Shown here: positions 1 through 10,844 of the stretch, one piece after another
How positions within the stretch are numbered: the first letter of the stretch is position 1
Layout: every line of letters begins with the position of its first letter
Assembly: GCA_963576475.1 (NCBI GenBank)
Contig: OY754978.1
Span: forward strand, 10,842,799-10,906,798
DNA length: 64,000 bases
DNA from: Molanna angustata
Taxonomy: Eukaryota > Arthropoda > Insecta > Trichoptera > Molannidae
Direction: 5' to 3'
Notes under the pieces: generated by a model
Seen by the model: the letters and a program-made list of their open reading frames with translations, nothing else
Told to the model about the DNA's origin: nothing
The model's database searches: none
Translations under genes and position numbers: made by a program

Positions 1-1963
1 GGATAGTGTGGAGGTTGGTCCTTTTATCTTTTCCCGAATACATAAACACCTTGATGGTATGTTTCTATGTTTGGAAAATAAGTATCAAAATATTGAGAGT
101 CCCCGTAGATATACAAATTGTATGAAACGATATTGACACTTCATTCAATTTTTACAATAATTGTTATTATAATTTGAGAAGTACAAAAATATAGACAGTT
201 AAATAAATAAATGAATTAATTAAAAAAAATAAAAAAAAGATTCCTTATTTCTATCGAACATACAAGAATTTTGTATAAATTTGTTTATTCGTTGTTAGTA
301 AAATTGTTCAAAATATCGAAGTCAATTTATTTTAATGTGTGAAGGAAGCATCTGGTCTTGCGGTTTTTTGTAGCCTAGGTATTGAATACATAAAGAAAAC
401 GAGTGGGTTGTGGCCAACACTAAACTCTCCACACCATAGTAAGCGTTCATTTTTTCTTCTTGACAATCAAAAGGTTGACAATCTCTAAATACATTTTTAT
501 GAAGTATACTTCTATTAGATTCTTAAACAAATATAAGTTACCCAGAGGACAAAAGTTTTCACAATACACCATACACACAAAAACATTGTCACGAAACTCA
601 TAGTAGGTACATATTTTATGGTATCATACAACATATGTATATATTCTATGATACCAATTGATAAATTTTAAGTAAAATTGCATTACTAGCAAGATGAGCA
701 TTTATGAGACAGTGTATCAATGTTGATGAGGCGATGTATATGTGTCAAGATAGAAGAATGCAGTGTTCGGTTCTCACTGTCTACACCTAGAGGAAGATAG
801 AATTGGAGGGTAAAAAATTCACTTGTCTATAGAGATACATACAATATCAATATGAAGTTGATCACTCAATTTTCCCTTACAGAAGGTATTTTACTTACTA
901 TTATATACATTTTTCATATAAATATGAAACTTATTTCACATTTATATGGCAAACCATAGATTTTTTCTTTAAATTTTGACAATCCTTGATTTTTGTTGTG
1001 TCAAAATTTCACACAGTATAAAAATACCTCGATTTTCCAGACCGTGAGAGCATTTTGAAAATTTGGACAGATGAAATCATAGAGAAGAAATTAACGGATA
1101 TCTATGGAAAACTAATCAGCTCTAGGTCTGTGCACTTTACAAATTATGTTAATATGAAGTCGATCGGACTCGGACGATCGGAGTTTGGGCTGTAGAGAGG
1201 ACACAAAAAGGATCATCCGCACGGCGTACGGCGGTACAAACATATCCCGACGAAACTCACAATGTGCACTCTCTACATGATACCCGTTGAGAAATTGTTG
1301 TAAAAAAATACGCTTCAAAATTGTAAAATCATGACTCCACTATTCCATAGTGTGGAGAGTAAAAATCTTTTAAGATATTGTGTGCCTCATATTGGAATAT
1401 TTTCTTGTTTGTTGTTTAAGTCATACTATGTAAATTTTTTTTTCCAACATTGTTTATATTCTTTTGTTTATTTAATTTGAGAAACCCTGGAATTTTTTCA
1501 TTAAAAAAATGTTTGAGACACTACCTATCTATCTATATTTATACAAATTTTCGCAAATCTATTTTTTTTGTTTTTTTTTTGAGATATATGGAAAAAACGA
1601 AATAAAAAATTGAAAGTTGATAACCCCTAACTGGAACAAAAATTAAAAATTCTGAGTAGAAATGTTTTGTAGGCTTAAAATATTCTATATTTTCAAAAAT
1701 TTTAGGCTACATTAAGCGGATCAAAAATTAAAAGGAGACACACTCATGACACACACAGAGATACATTAAATTTTCTACTCCGAATTCCGAGTTCAAACAT
1801 TATGTATAACATATATGTTGCGAAGCCTCTAAGTTGGTGTTTTCGACTTCAAAGTTGAAAAACCATGCAAAAAGTCTACAACTGCATACAATTCTCTCAC
1901 ACCGAAAAAAGATTAATACTATAGATTCATTAAGAGAAATTAATTATATAGATTGAATCGACA
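1..1963 (-). mobile_element. Non-autonomous Helitron (family A), partial and interrupted
   Basis: Positions 1-235 and about 1475-1963 align in order with the family-A copies at 24344 and 58669. Shared stretches include the 'ggaggt..cctttt' and 'catttg.atgaa' blocks, the 'gagaaaccctggaat' block and the 'agttgataacccctaactg' block. The 5' terminus of the element lies at the right (ACAACTGTCGAT read on the minus strand). The 3' terminus lies beyond the window start. The middle is displaced by an inserted TIR element (421-1361) and unassigned AT-rich DNA. No protein is encoded. Confidence 0.7.
421..1361. mobile_element. TIR element, repeat family Y
   Basis: The ends are inverted repeats: ACTCTCCACACCATAG near 423 and its near-complement CTATTCCATAGTGTGGAGAGT at about 1340-1360. 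The right 330 bp recur at 16247-16520 and 58120-58595. The element lies inside a Helitron copy, so it is younger than that copy. No transposase is present, so it is non-autonomous, and the superfamily is not assignable from these ends. The reading frame at 1112-1318 is not conserved between copies and is not a gene. Confidence 0.55.
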
Positions 1964-2190
1964 GTTGTAATAAAGGTTTATATCCTACAAAACCATATTT
2001 TTTGAGAAAGGAGGTGGGCTACATTAAAAGGTTAGAGATTTCATTAAATTCTCGGCACGAGAATTATATGAAATTTTTGGAATAAATTTGAATAATTTTT
2101 GGCACGAAACATTCCAATATTTTATATTATGAGCTGAAAACTCGATTTTATGTATTTCAATTTTTATATAGATATATTAGCCCAGTTATG

Positions 2191-2475
2191 AAGTGGTGAT
2201 AGCCCAGCGGTAAGGTCGTCGCCTCACATGCGTGATGTCGACGGTTCGAATCCGGGCGGGGCACGCACCTCTGGATTTAAAAAAAAAATCTATGTGCGGA
2301 TTTATATCATTAGCTATGTGTAGCCATGATCCAATTTTTTCCAAGGGTTACGAAGGTCAGATGGCAGTCGGTTCAATGTAATAACCCAGACTCGCCAATT
2401 CCAGGATCATGGTCAAAGCGTTCCCCGGTAGAAACGGGATAAAAGCGCTAAGGGCAAAGAAGATATTAGCCAGTT
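2191..2475 (+). mobile_element. tRNA-derived SINE (type S4)
   Basis: The head carries Pol III promoter boxes: A box around 2197-2213 (TAGCCCAGCGGTAAGG) and B box around 2241-2252 (GGTTCGAATCC). The body then runs through 'gggttacgaaggtcagatggcagt' to a 3' end near 'gcgctaagggcaaagaag'. The cloverleaf downstream of the B box is not closed, so this is a SINE head, not a tRNA gene. It is the only copy of this type in the window. Confidence 0.7.
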
Positions 2476-3290
2476 ATAGTTTAAATAAATTGCAAATCAA
2501 CAAGAAATTAATAAATTTATACAAAAATTATATTTCTAGCAAAGTACATAATCAACATGATTAGTATTATATACTCCACTTCCTATCGATATGTCACATC
2601 TTGTCATTAAACTCCCATAATATACATTTCCAAATATCAAAATTTCTTAATCAAATAACCTCGACTATCAAAAAAATAAAAATACTGGCAGATATCATTC
2701 TAATTATTAGTGGAAATCCGTGTAAAATGAGAGCGTGTGTGTATTCTTGTGGCCGCGTACAAATAAGTTCATCTAAATCCTCATATCCATTCCTTAATCC
2801 CAACTTTATGTAATGCTTAACTTTCGATGTAATACTTAATCTCGTTCATTTTGCTTTTCTTTTTTCTACTTTGATTTACTAATATTTTTTTTATGCTTGT
2901 AATTTTTAATCAACGATTTTATTGTTCTTTTTTTTCTTTTTTAGTCATTGTCTCATGTTATTTTTGTTTGTTATTTTGTACCCCCTTTTTGCTTTGTTAT
3001 GTTGCTCATATTATTTTGTTGTTCTTACCAAGCTTGATATATTATAATGTACCTATGTAATATTTCACGAACAAATTCTTAATTGGAATATATACATATT
3101 TAAATAATAATGTATACAATTGAAATTTATATTCTGTGAATTTGTCAACAAGAATAAAATAAAAATAAAAAATAAAATAAAAATAAATAAAATATAATTT
3201 ATATACGACTCTTAATAAACCAATGAATGAATAAAATAACATTCCAATGAACAGAATGATAAACTTATTCAACAGTTACGAAGAAAAAAT
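2476..3290. other. AT-rich DNA with no recognised gene
   Basis: The DNA is AT-rich with poly-T/poly-A tracts (for example 2926-2945 and 3155-3200). Short reading frames here have no recognisable motif. Confidence 0.6.
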
Positions 3291-3345
3291 ATATATCTAT
3301 ACAAGTTTAGTTTGTCGATCGACAATTCTTGATAGAACTCCATTG

Positions 3346-4054
3346 TACGTTGATATGTTATAAAAATATAAAAATACTTGGTTAAAGTTCTATTATATTT
3401 ATTGGATTATTGACGCGTTTCGTGCAAAGCACATCGTCAGAATAATGCTCTACAAGACTGAGACTAGTGGTTATATACAAAATTTACATGACAGGTGTAT
3501 AAAAATGTTGGTTTTTGAACGGTTGAAAAGAAGTTATATAATGCAAATGAATCTATACAAATCTACGTTTTAATACAATGAAAGTAGTTGGGTCACTGGT
3601 TGTAGTCCCCTTTGTCCATTAGGTCTGTAACAAAAGAAAACGACAGCAGTAAAATTCAAAAGGTAAATAATATTGTATTTATTGGTTTATTGTTATCTTT
3701 TAAGTGTGGTTAAAACCAATGTATTTCATAGATATTTGGTAGTTATAATTATGAACAGCTTAATTTTAATCTTAATGCATTTAACAGCAAAGGAAGGTAT
3801 ATGTCTGTCTAACCCATCGGTTTCAATAATGGTGAATATATATGATCAATTTGTTTATTGATGAGTAATTTTTGTGGATCCTTTTTTACTCTGTTTATTT
3901 CTAATATTTCTAGTCGGTCAAGTTTTCTCCCTTTTATTCCCCGATGTATTATATTTATATTATGGTCACTATTAAATTGGTGGTTGTTTTCGTTTATATG
4001 TTCTGCAAAATTTGAGGTGTCTTTCTTTAATCTGATGCATGCCATGTGTTCTTT
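3346..4054 (-). repeat. PLE1 pseudo-LTR, left (3') copy
   Basis: This is the 3' end of the element. It holds the codons for the last part of the GIY-YIG domain (from KEHMACIRL onward), the 3' untranslated region and, near the outer end, a hammerhead-like core (3411-3442). It is the inverse partner of 5810-6518. Confidence 0.88.
3411..3442 (-). ncRNA. Hammerhead-ribozyme-like motif, PLE1 left arm
   Basis: The minus strand reads CTGACGA, then a T, GTGC-TTT-GCAC, then GAAA and CGCGTC. These match the hammerhead core CUGANGA / stem II / GAAA followed by a very short stem III and a GUC-type site. Hammerhead motifs in PLE pseudo-LTRs are established for the family. One extra nucleotide sits between CUGANGA and stem II. 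Self-cleavage is inferred, not shown. Confidence 0.6.
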
Positions 4055-4336
4055 AATTCTTGTTTTAAAGGCACGGCCTGTTTGTCCAACATATGTTCCC
4101 GTACATGAGTTACAATTTAGTTCATTAATTCCGCTGTTATTCAACTGTTCAACCTTGTCTTTATTATTTATTAACAATTTACCTAATGTACTTGGATTAG
4201 AAAATGCAATATTTTTGCCAGTTTTTTTGATGACTCTACTAATATTTGTTGTGACATTTCCGACGTAGGATAGTTTGACCCATTTATTAGATTTTTCATT
4301 TAAATTTGTTAGACCTGGTGCAATATTTTTTAACAA
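3809..4336 (-). pseudogene. PLE1 GIY-YIG endonuclease region (frameshifted from RT)
   Basis: This is the C-terminal part of the PLE protein, which nicks target DNA. The 175-codon frame shows the PLE hallmark CNSC-TGTYVGQTGRAFKTRIKEH, followed by spaced His residues (FAEHINENNHQF) expected in the PLE endonuclease. The usual GIY is replaced by GIN ('SGINELNC'), so the first tyrosine of the motif is missing. The frame should be continuous with the RT upstream (4626-5804). A frameshift near 4385-4400, in the run equivalent to 'LAYNNGYN' of PLE3, breaks it, so no single protein can be made. The last third lies within the 709-bp inverted copy. The + strand frames across this region are antisense shadows. 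Confidence 0.8.
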
Positions 4337-4625
4337 TAACTTCTTTTTCTTTTTAAATATCAGATTGTCTATTAAGTTTTCATTGTAACCATATATATGC
4401 TAACGTTTTTATTGTTTTTAATTCATCTAAATATTTATTTTGACTCTGTGGTACATGCAATAACCTGTGAATTAGTGAGTGGAAAGTGGATAATTTATGT
4501 GACATATGATGACGGGATTTATTGTGAATAATATTATCACTGAATGTCGGTTTTCTGTATATACTAAAACTAAGTTTATTTTCTAATATTTCTGTGTTGA
4601 GATCTAAAAAATTTAAAGAATTACC

Positions 4626-5804
4626 TCATATTTCCATTGTGAATTGAATATTTGAATTTATTGAATTTAATGCATTTAAAAACGTATTTAACTGTCGTAA
4701 GGTTCCCGTCCATAATCCAATTATATCATCAACATATCTATAGTAAAACAATAAATTTTTAAAACCTTGAATGTTCTTAATTTTGGATTCTAAATGATTC
4801 ATAAAAAAGTCTGCTAGTAAGGGAGAAATTGGGCTACCAATCGCTAAGCCATCGGATTGTTTGTAGAATTTATTATTGAATTTAAAGTAATTTTGATCTA
4901 TACACATACATAGTAAGTCTGTTAGTTCATTCATTAACACAGGGTTTAAGTTGTTGTTAGATAGATATTCTTTCATTGAAGATTTTAACTCATTTATCGG
5001 TATAATAGTAAATAAACTGACTATATCAAATGATACCAAAATACTGTTTTTAGGAATAACCGTATTTTTTATGTTGTCTTTTAATTGTAGAGAGTTTTTT
5101 ATTGCAAATTGCGGTTTAAATTCAGTTAGTTTTTGAAATAAAAAATTGGCATGTTTTGCGATTTTAAAGCACGGTGCTGAGTTATATGAGACCGCTGGTC
5201 TCATGGGCATATCCTTTTTATGCACTTTTGGTAAGCCATACAATCTTGGACATAATGGATTCATTTGACAAAAACGTGTTTTATCGTACGGATCACTAAA
5301 TATTGTTTTGCAATTATTAACTAAAGATTTAACTTGATTTGAAAAGTATGCTGTTGGATCATTATTAATTTGGGAAAAAATACTTGACAGAAAAATTGAT
5401 TCGACTTTATTAATATAAATATTTTTATTTAAGATAACAGTGCTGTTGCCTTTATCAGCTTTCGATATCACTAAGTCATTGTTTTTAATTTTTGATTTTA
5501 TGCTTTTTATAGTGTTGGTATCAGAATATGGTATATTTTCAACATAATAGTGTTTTTTTAGAATATTAGCACATAAATATTTAGACGCGCAATCAAAATC
5601 TAAGGCAATATCTGTATCTAATGCTAAACATTCAAAATCACGTGTTTTCAAATTAATATAAGGACTATGTTTCAATCCATTATTTAAAAGGTTTGTTTCA
5701 TTCAAATCTAATGTGATATCTGTAGTATTTACTATTCTATCGTAAAAAGTTATATTAATATTTTGAGAATCTTTGTTTTCATTTTTAATTAAATTTGTTT
5801 TCAT
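4626..5804 (-). pseudogene. PLE1 reverse transcriptase (in-frame stop)
   Basis: A 392-codon frame of PLE reverse transcriptase. Visible motifs in order are VISKADKGNSTVIL (about residue 110), RLYGLPKVHK and MRPAVS, VSFDIVSLFT (motif A aspartate), GLAIGSPISPLLADFF (motif B) and YRYVDDIIGLW (motif C, coding bases 4725-4736). The frame ends at a TGA just after 'IQFTMEI', where relatives continue into NFLDL. The same frame then stays open and recognisable to about 4400, so the stop is a mutation inside the gene. The ATG at 5802-5804 lies 5 bp from the inner end of the right pseudo-LTR. The unusually long N-terminal segment before ADKGN is present here but absent from PLE3. Confidence 0.85.
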
Positions 5805-5809
5805 TTTTC

Positions 5810-6518
5810 AAAGAACACATGGCATGCATTAGATTAAAGAAAGACACCTCAAATTTTGCAGAACATATAAACGAAAACAACCACCAATTTAATAGTGACC
5901 ATAATATAAATATAATACATCGGGGAATAAAAGGGAGAAAACTTGACCGACTAGAAATATTAGAAATAAACAGAGTAAAAAAGGATCCACAAAAATTACT
6001 CATCAATAAACAAATTGATCATATATATTCACCATTATTGAAACCGATGGGTTAGACAGACATATACCTTCCTTTGCTGTTAAATGCATTAAGATTAAAA
6101 TTAAGCTGTTCATAATTATAACTACCAAATATCTATGAAATACATTGGTTTTAACCACACTTAAAAGATAACAATAAACCAATAAATACAATATTATTTA
6201 CCTTTTGAATTTTACTGCTGTCGTTTTCTTTTGTTACAGACCTAATGGACAAAGGGGACTACAACCAGTGACCCAACTACTTTCATTGTATTAAAACGTA
6301 GATTTGTATAGATTCATTTGCATTATATAACTTCTTTTCAACCGTTCAAAAACCAACATTTTTATACACCTGTCATGTAAATTTTGTATATAACCACTAG
6401 TCTCAGTCTTGTAGAGCATTATTCTGACGATGTGCTTTGCACGAAACGCGTCAATAATCCAATAAATATAATAGAACTATAACCAAGTATTTTTATATTT
6501 TTATAACATATCAACGTA
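5810..6518 (+). repeat. PLE1 pseudo-LTR, right (inverted 5') copy
   Basis: Inverse copy of 3346-4054. On the + strand it contains the tail of the GIY-YIG frame (KEHMACIRL... at 5811-6055) and the outer hammerhead-like core. It sits directly upstream of the RT start codon and may supply the upstream promoter/ribozyme unit, as proposed for other PLEs. Confidence 0.87.
6422..6453 (+). ncRNA. Hammerhead-ribozyme-like motif, PLE1 right arm
   Basis: CTGACGA at 6424-6430, stem GTGC/GCAC, and GAAA at 6443-6446 followed by CGCGTC. It is identical to the core in the left arm but on the opposite strand. Confidence 0.6.
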
Positions 6519-6655
6519 TATCTATACATATTTTTTGACTCAAGAATGACTTTAAAAAAGACTTAAATATAACATTGTGACATAATAACAACACACGACT
6601 TTTAATTTATATATATATTCTTACTTAAAGTAAATTATTAATTAAGGAGATATTT

Positions 6656-7336
6656 TTGCATTCAGATTTATCGCCTGACTTAAAGAGTGATTTAGAACGT
6701 TTATTCAATTTATGTCTAGATCAAAATTATTTTCAATACAACAATATTCTATACAAGCAGAAAGAGGGTCTCCCAATGGGAGGACCCGCAAGTCCTTTAA
6801 TCGCTAATATCTTTTTCGACCATTTGGAAAATAAGATCTTGAACTGTACATCACCATTACTAAAATATGTAGCACTGTGGAGACGATATGTGGATGATGT
6901 CTTTTGCATTTGGACGGGAAGTGTCCGACAATTAAACATGTTCCTCAATTTAATTAATTCATTCCACAAAAATATACAATTTACCCTTGAAATAGATAAT
7001 AATTATACTTTGAATTTTCTTGATTTAACATTAACTTTGAAGAATAACATAATCGATTTTAGTATTTACCGTAAACCTACATATACCGACACAGTGATAC
7101 ATAATTTATCTAATCATCCTACATCACATAAGTTATCTGCTTTTTATTCAATGTTATATCGGTTATTAAATGTTCCTATGACAAATGAGAATTTTAACAA
7201 AGAATTAAAAACTATTAAACAAATCGCATTAAACAATGGATATGATATAGAAATTATAGATAATATTATGAAAAAATACAAAAAAAGGAAACTAGAGTTA
7301 AGTATCTATACAATGGTAGGGAAGTCAATAATGTAG
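6656..7336 (+). pseudogene. PLE2 reverse transcriptase fragment
   Basis: A 5'-truncated PLE reverse transcriptase, closely related to PLE3 (22306-24165). It begins inside the palm domain at a TTG codon, not an ATG. It shows QKEGLPMGGPASPLIANIFFDHLENKI (motif B), RRYVDDVFCIWTG (motif C, bases 6887-6898), NFLDLTLTL and the thumb block FSIYRKPTYTDTVIHNLSNHP. The fingers and motif A are missing. A frameshift near 7295-7300 (after KKRKLEL) throws the reading into a short wrong-frame tail, and the correct frame resumes upstream of 7357. It is a decayed copy and cannot be active. Confidence 0.85.
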
Positions 7337-7356
7337 ATGAACAAAAATGGCGTCGA

Positions 7357-7848
7357 ATGTTACACGTTAATGATACATTAAACTCCTTGATAGCTAAAGA
7401 TTTACCGTCAGACATAAAACCGGCGTATTATACAAATAATAATGTGAGTAGATTCTTGGGTAACAACAAAGATAAAAATAAAATATTGAGCAATTCTGGT
7501 GTGTATAAATTGAATTGTAGTGATTGTCCGGCCTTTTACATTGGTAAAACTGGCCGAAACTTTGAAATAAGAATTAAAGAACACATGAGGTGTCTAAAAA
7601 GTGATAATTTTTCCGAGTTCGCCAATCACTTAATAAACAGTAGCCATTCATTTGACAAAGAAACGGGTGTTAAAATCTTACATATAAATAAGTAGGGTCC
7701 AAGACTTGACAACTTGGAGGCTTTGGAGATACAAAAATCGATAAATAAAAAAGAAGCAATAATTAATAATCAAATAAATTTAAACCGGACGCCCCTGTTC
7801 AATATCTTTCCACTACCACCCACACGCACTTATAACTCCTCCCCCTAA
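7357..7848 (+). pseudogene. PLE2 GIY-YIG endonuclease region, with stop
   Basis: Continuation of the PLE2 protein after the frameshift. It contains SGVYKLNCSDCPAFYIGKTGRNFEIRIKEH, the complete GVY...YIG core with the CxxC that typifies PLE endonucleases, then FANHLINSSHSF. An in-frame TAG at 7693-7695 (after ILHINK) interrupts it. The same frame continues to about 7848 with the family's LDNLEALEIQK block and a Pro-rich end, as in PLE3. The copy therefore has at least two lesions plus its 5' truncation. Confidence 0.82.
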
Positions 7849-7902
7849 CTGCAATAACACTACACACGTTCGTTACATAGTTTTAAGTTTTAGTATTAGT
7901 TT

Positions 7903-7936
7903 GTTCTGATGAGGGAGCGGGTCATCTCCGCAACTA
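7903..7936 (+). ncRNA. Degenerate hammerhead-like motif, PLE2 3' UTR
   Basis: CTGATGA at 7906-7912, then G, GGAG-cgggtcat-CTCC, then GCAA where GAAA is expected. The layout matches PLE1 and PLE3 but the core base is mutated, so activity is unlikely. Confidence 0.5.
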
Positions 7937-8189
7937 GTTAACTATATCTAAATACTCACTAGTGGTGTAAACAAAGTAATTTGTAATTTTAATTTATTAG
8001 TTAAAATGTGCCACAAAAGTATAGCTGCGACGTATAAAGATATTAGTTAGTGATGTCTCTGCTACGCAATTGCTAACATAAGAATACTTAATACTCCAGT
8101 GAGGTTAGGAGTTAGTATTTAGGTACCTAGGACTATGCATTCGGATCTTAGTTTCTCTCACACTTACTCTTAAATCACACAATTATTTT

Positions 8190-8668
8190 TATTATTTTTT
8201 TTTTATTTCAATGTAAACAAAACAGTTATAACAGAGTACAATTAATTACAGATACAAAACAATTCAAGGACCAAAAACTGTTTATAGCTTATTATTAAAT
8301 AGTGAAGTGCACTTTAACAATTATAAACAAACAACTATCATAATATATATGTACACATTCTTAAATCTAAATAAAAAAGTAAAAGAACATAAAGTTTTCA
8401 TTGCTTGGTGGGACTTTAAGTAAAATAGGAAAAGGAGGAGATAATGGGAGAGGAGAAAATGCACACAATTCGTACATCAGTCCACCCTTCCGGCGAGTGA
8501 AACCCTCAACACTCTCCTGAACTTGTTAAATGAGGTAAGATTTATATCGGTGTTGTTAAAAAAGGTGGTGAAGTTTCCACATGCTCTTTGGAGAAAGGAA
8601 CTTTGAGCATAATTCGTTATATTGTATTGTTTTGATATAAGGTATAGGAAGTAAGAGGTGCGAGTCAT
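8190..8668 (-). mobile_element. LINE 3' end (ORF2 C-terminus plus 3' UTR)
   Basis: The minus-strand frame 8477-8668 (63 codons) has the LINE ORF2 tail pattern NYAQSSFLQRACGNFTTFFN. The stretch 8200-8300 is the 3' UTR, which recurs in the other orientation at 36955-37055 (TTTTTGGTCCTTGAATTG). The element is truncated upstream near 8670. Clade (Jockey/CR1-like) is inferred only from general resemblance. Confidence 0.6.
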
Positions 8669-8699
8669 TTTTTGTATTCTTGACTGCTGTTATCATCAT

Positions 8700-9200
8700 T
8701 GTTTTGTTGGTATGCATGTACTGCGTACTGTCTTTGCAATAATAAAAAAAAAGTATAAATAAAAACTAATCAATAAAAATGGAATAAATCTAGCTTAAAA
8801 AAATCAAAATAACACGGTTCATTCGAAAAAGAGACACGATGAAAGACATTACACAACGAAATTACTGGCAAAAATATAATCATAAGATTTCATTGGAAAT
8901 TCCCAAATCTAAAAATAACCACCCAAATTACAAAGTAATGTTTGTTGATAAATATTCACATGAAAGGAAATAGATAAAAGGAAATATTAAATGTAAAATC
9001 CCACACACTGGTGTAAGAAAAACATACTTATCTGTGATATCTACCGTAACATTGAAGTATTACTTCAGTTCAGTTTTTCAACTTTGAGTAAGATCCCAAT
9101 CTTCATAAATAACTTATTGTGTAAATTTTAGGCTCAGCCTTTTTAAATTTTCTACACCAACATTAAGACTGTGACATCATGTTGCTTTTCATTTTTTTCA
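8700..9200. other. Unassigned AT-rich DNA with one hairpin
   Basis: No gene recognised. A hairpin lies at 9119-9157: GTGTA / TACAC outside, AAATTT in both arms, and AGGCT-C-AGCCT inside. The inner part matches the LINE-tail hairpin at 55433-55465. Confidence 0.5.
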
Positions 9201-9354
9201 TGTTTTATATACTTTGTGTCACCTTCAGCAACTCATGGGTTTTCTTTTCTGTTTTCAGGGTTATTCGTCGTTTATTTTGGCCATGGACGACGCCGACGCT
9301 GACGTCTCATTTATTTTTTTTACTCCCAGTTTGAGCATCTCCTGCATTCACTAT

Positions 9355-10060
9355 TCGCCCATACCATACCATCACGCCATTTCCATATTTTGGGTAAGCA
9401 GAGAGAACCGAACGCCAGACTCCTCTCTCTCGACAACAGTTCTGGCCTCATTCATGTCCATGTATCGTCTCATACGCGCTCTTCTATTATTTTTACTTCT
9501 AACGTCTCCATCTTTCAAAATTCCATTTATGTGATCATGCCCACTTTTTCTTGGCAGACCTCTACTTTCCGTTCCTCTTTTATCAGCCTTATATATTTTT
9601 TTTGTCAGACAGTCATCACTCAATCTTACTATGTGGTTATACCACCTAAGGGCATCTAATTTCATCTTACTTACGATATCTCTTTCAATCATATATCCTT
9701 GTCTAATATCCTCATTTCTTATTCTATTTTCACCGTTTTACCACACATTCGTCTTAGTGATCTCATTTCAACAGCGTTAATTCTTCTTCTGCCATGTCCA
9801 TACCTCACTAGCATACATTTGAGTCGGTACGACGATACCATTGTGTACTGCTTTGCTTGCCTCGAAATAATTGGGTCAGCCATTACAGATCTTAATGTTA
9901 CTCTCGTTTTGATTATTTTTTCCAATCTTCCATCACGCTGAAACAAATTTCCCAAGTATCCATCCACTTGTATTGTACATTCTACACTCATATCTCGCAT
10001 TTTGATCGTCTTTCGCTCTTTTCAAAAACCATCACTTTAGATTTAATCCATTTTGAGTCC
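9355..10060 (-). pseudogene. RTE-type LINE (family A) ORF C-terminal remnant
   Basis: The minus strand encodes the end of an RTE-clade ORF in two offset frames. At 9719-10000: VDGYLGNLFQRDGRLEKIIKTRV, VMADPIISRQAKQ and INAVEMRSLRRMCGKTV. At 9372-9692: MIERDIVSKMKLDALRWYNHIVRLSDDCLTKKIYKADKRGTESRGLPRKS. The 'YLG', 'VEMRSLRR' and 'LRWYxH' blocks are the region after the RT domain in RTE-like LINEs. Frameshifts and the missing WTWQK block show decay. The 3' end is the 'cgtgatggtatg' tail near 9360. Related copies lie at 14236, 17826 and 19447, all on the same strand. Confidence 0.8.
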
Positions 10061-10263
10061 ATTTTGCAATTATACCTACTATTATTATTGAAAATGATGT
10101 CCTGTTATCATGTTCCGTAGTCTGTCATTTCCATTGTTCTTAATCTCATTGTGTTATTATATTCTACTGTACTGGTGGATATCTAAAATAAAATAAAATA
10201 TTTAAAGTAAAAAAATATTTTTCTCTAATTATATCTAACATAACATTTTTTAAAGACAAACGT

Positions 10264-10399
10264 TTAACATCTCAATAGAGACGAAGTTGGGATATTATTA
10301 ATCACGTAAACCAGCCGATGACATGTCGTAAGCCCTGTTGGTGCCTTGAGTTCCTGGTTCTTCTATAATATCCCAACTTCGTCTCTATTGAGATGTTAA
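10264..10399. mobile_element. TTAA-flanked MITE with 31-bp perfect TIRs
   Basis: The DNA between TTAA at 10264-10267 and TTAA at 10396-10399 starts with CATCTCAATAGAGACGAAG and ends with its exact complement. The TIR is perfect over about 31 bp. The interior includes 'cacgtaaaccagccgatgac'. TTAA duplication is typical of piggyBac-like elements. Related, less complete copies lie at 27290-27500, 36284-36440 and 51355-51402. Confidence 0.75.
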
Positions 10400-10489
10400 A
10401 ATCTTGTCAGTAAACCTTGACTCCCGACAGGAAAAAAAATCCAATGTTTGCGTATATGCAATTAAAAAAATATTCGATCTAAAATAACT

Positions 10490-10562
10490 TTTTTTTAATG
10501 ATTCATTTATTACCAAGTAATGATGGAATATCAAATTGAAAAATAGGTACGCTGGCAGATGG
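10490..10562 (+). repeat. Partial copy of the fold-back element arm
   Basis: 'taatgatggaatatcaaatt' and 'aaataggtacgctggcag' match the right end and flank of the fold-back at 26624-27175. Confidence 0.5.
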
Positions 10563-10591
10563 CGCTCACTTAATTGCATAAAGCTCTTGCA

Positions 10592-10697
10592 TTAAGTCTT
10601 GCAAGTTTCTGGTCTTGCAAAACCTGCTTGGCAGAGCAGCAAGAGCAGCTACACATGCGTTCTTTTAAGATCAAGACCAAGACTGCAAGACTTTTGT
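10592..10697. repeat. Short inverted-repeat element
   Basis: AAGTCTTGCAAG...GGTCTTG at 10592-10616 is complementary to CAAGACCAAGACTGCAAGACTT at about 10674-10697. It is probably a small MITE. Its family is not recognised. Confidence 0.4.
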
Positions 10698-10844
10698 TCA
10701 CCATATACATATAAGCTTGCACTGACAAACTCTTTATACAGTGTAGTGCAAAAATAATAGAATCAAATGTAAATAGTATAAATTAATAAATAATTAAAAT
10801 AAAGGAAAGAAAAAAAACGCAGAATATATATGGACCTATTAACG

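Larger units (their letters stand above)
3292..6528 (-). mobile_element. Penelope-like element PLE1 with inverted terminal copies
   Basis: The element reads on the minus strand. A 709-bp sequence at 3346-4054 is repeated in inverse orientation at 5810-6518 with about two differences. The unique middle (4055-5809) encodes the reverse transcriptase and the start of the GIY-YIG region. The 12-bp direct repeat TATATCTATACA lies at 3292-3303 and 6517-6528, which is a target-site duplication. Between the left repeat copy and the inverted terminal copy are about 42 extra bp (3304-3345). Inverted pseudo-LTRs and a short terminal extension are known PLE features. Near-identity of the arms suggests a recent insertion, although the ORF is broken. 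Confidence 0.88.

Noticed and set aside
1112..1318. 68-codon minus frame similar to 58303-58521
   Set aside because: Both lie in repeat family Y; frame and length are not maintained between copies.
3673..4268. Plus-strand frames of 62 and 136 codons
   Set aside because: Antisense to the PLE1 GIY-YIG region and 3' UTR; the 62-codon frame appears again in the other inverted arm (6003-6191) purely because of the repeat.
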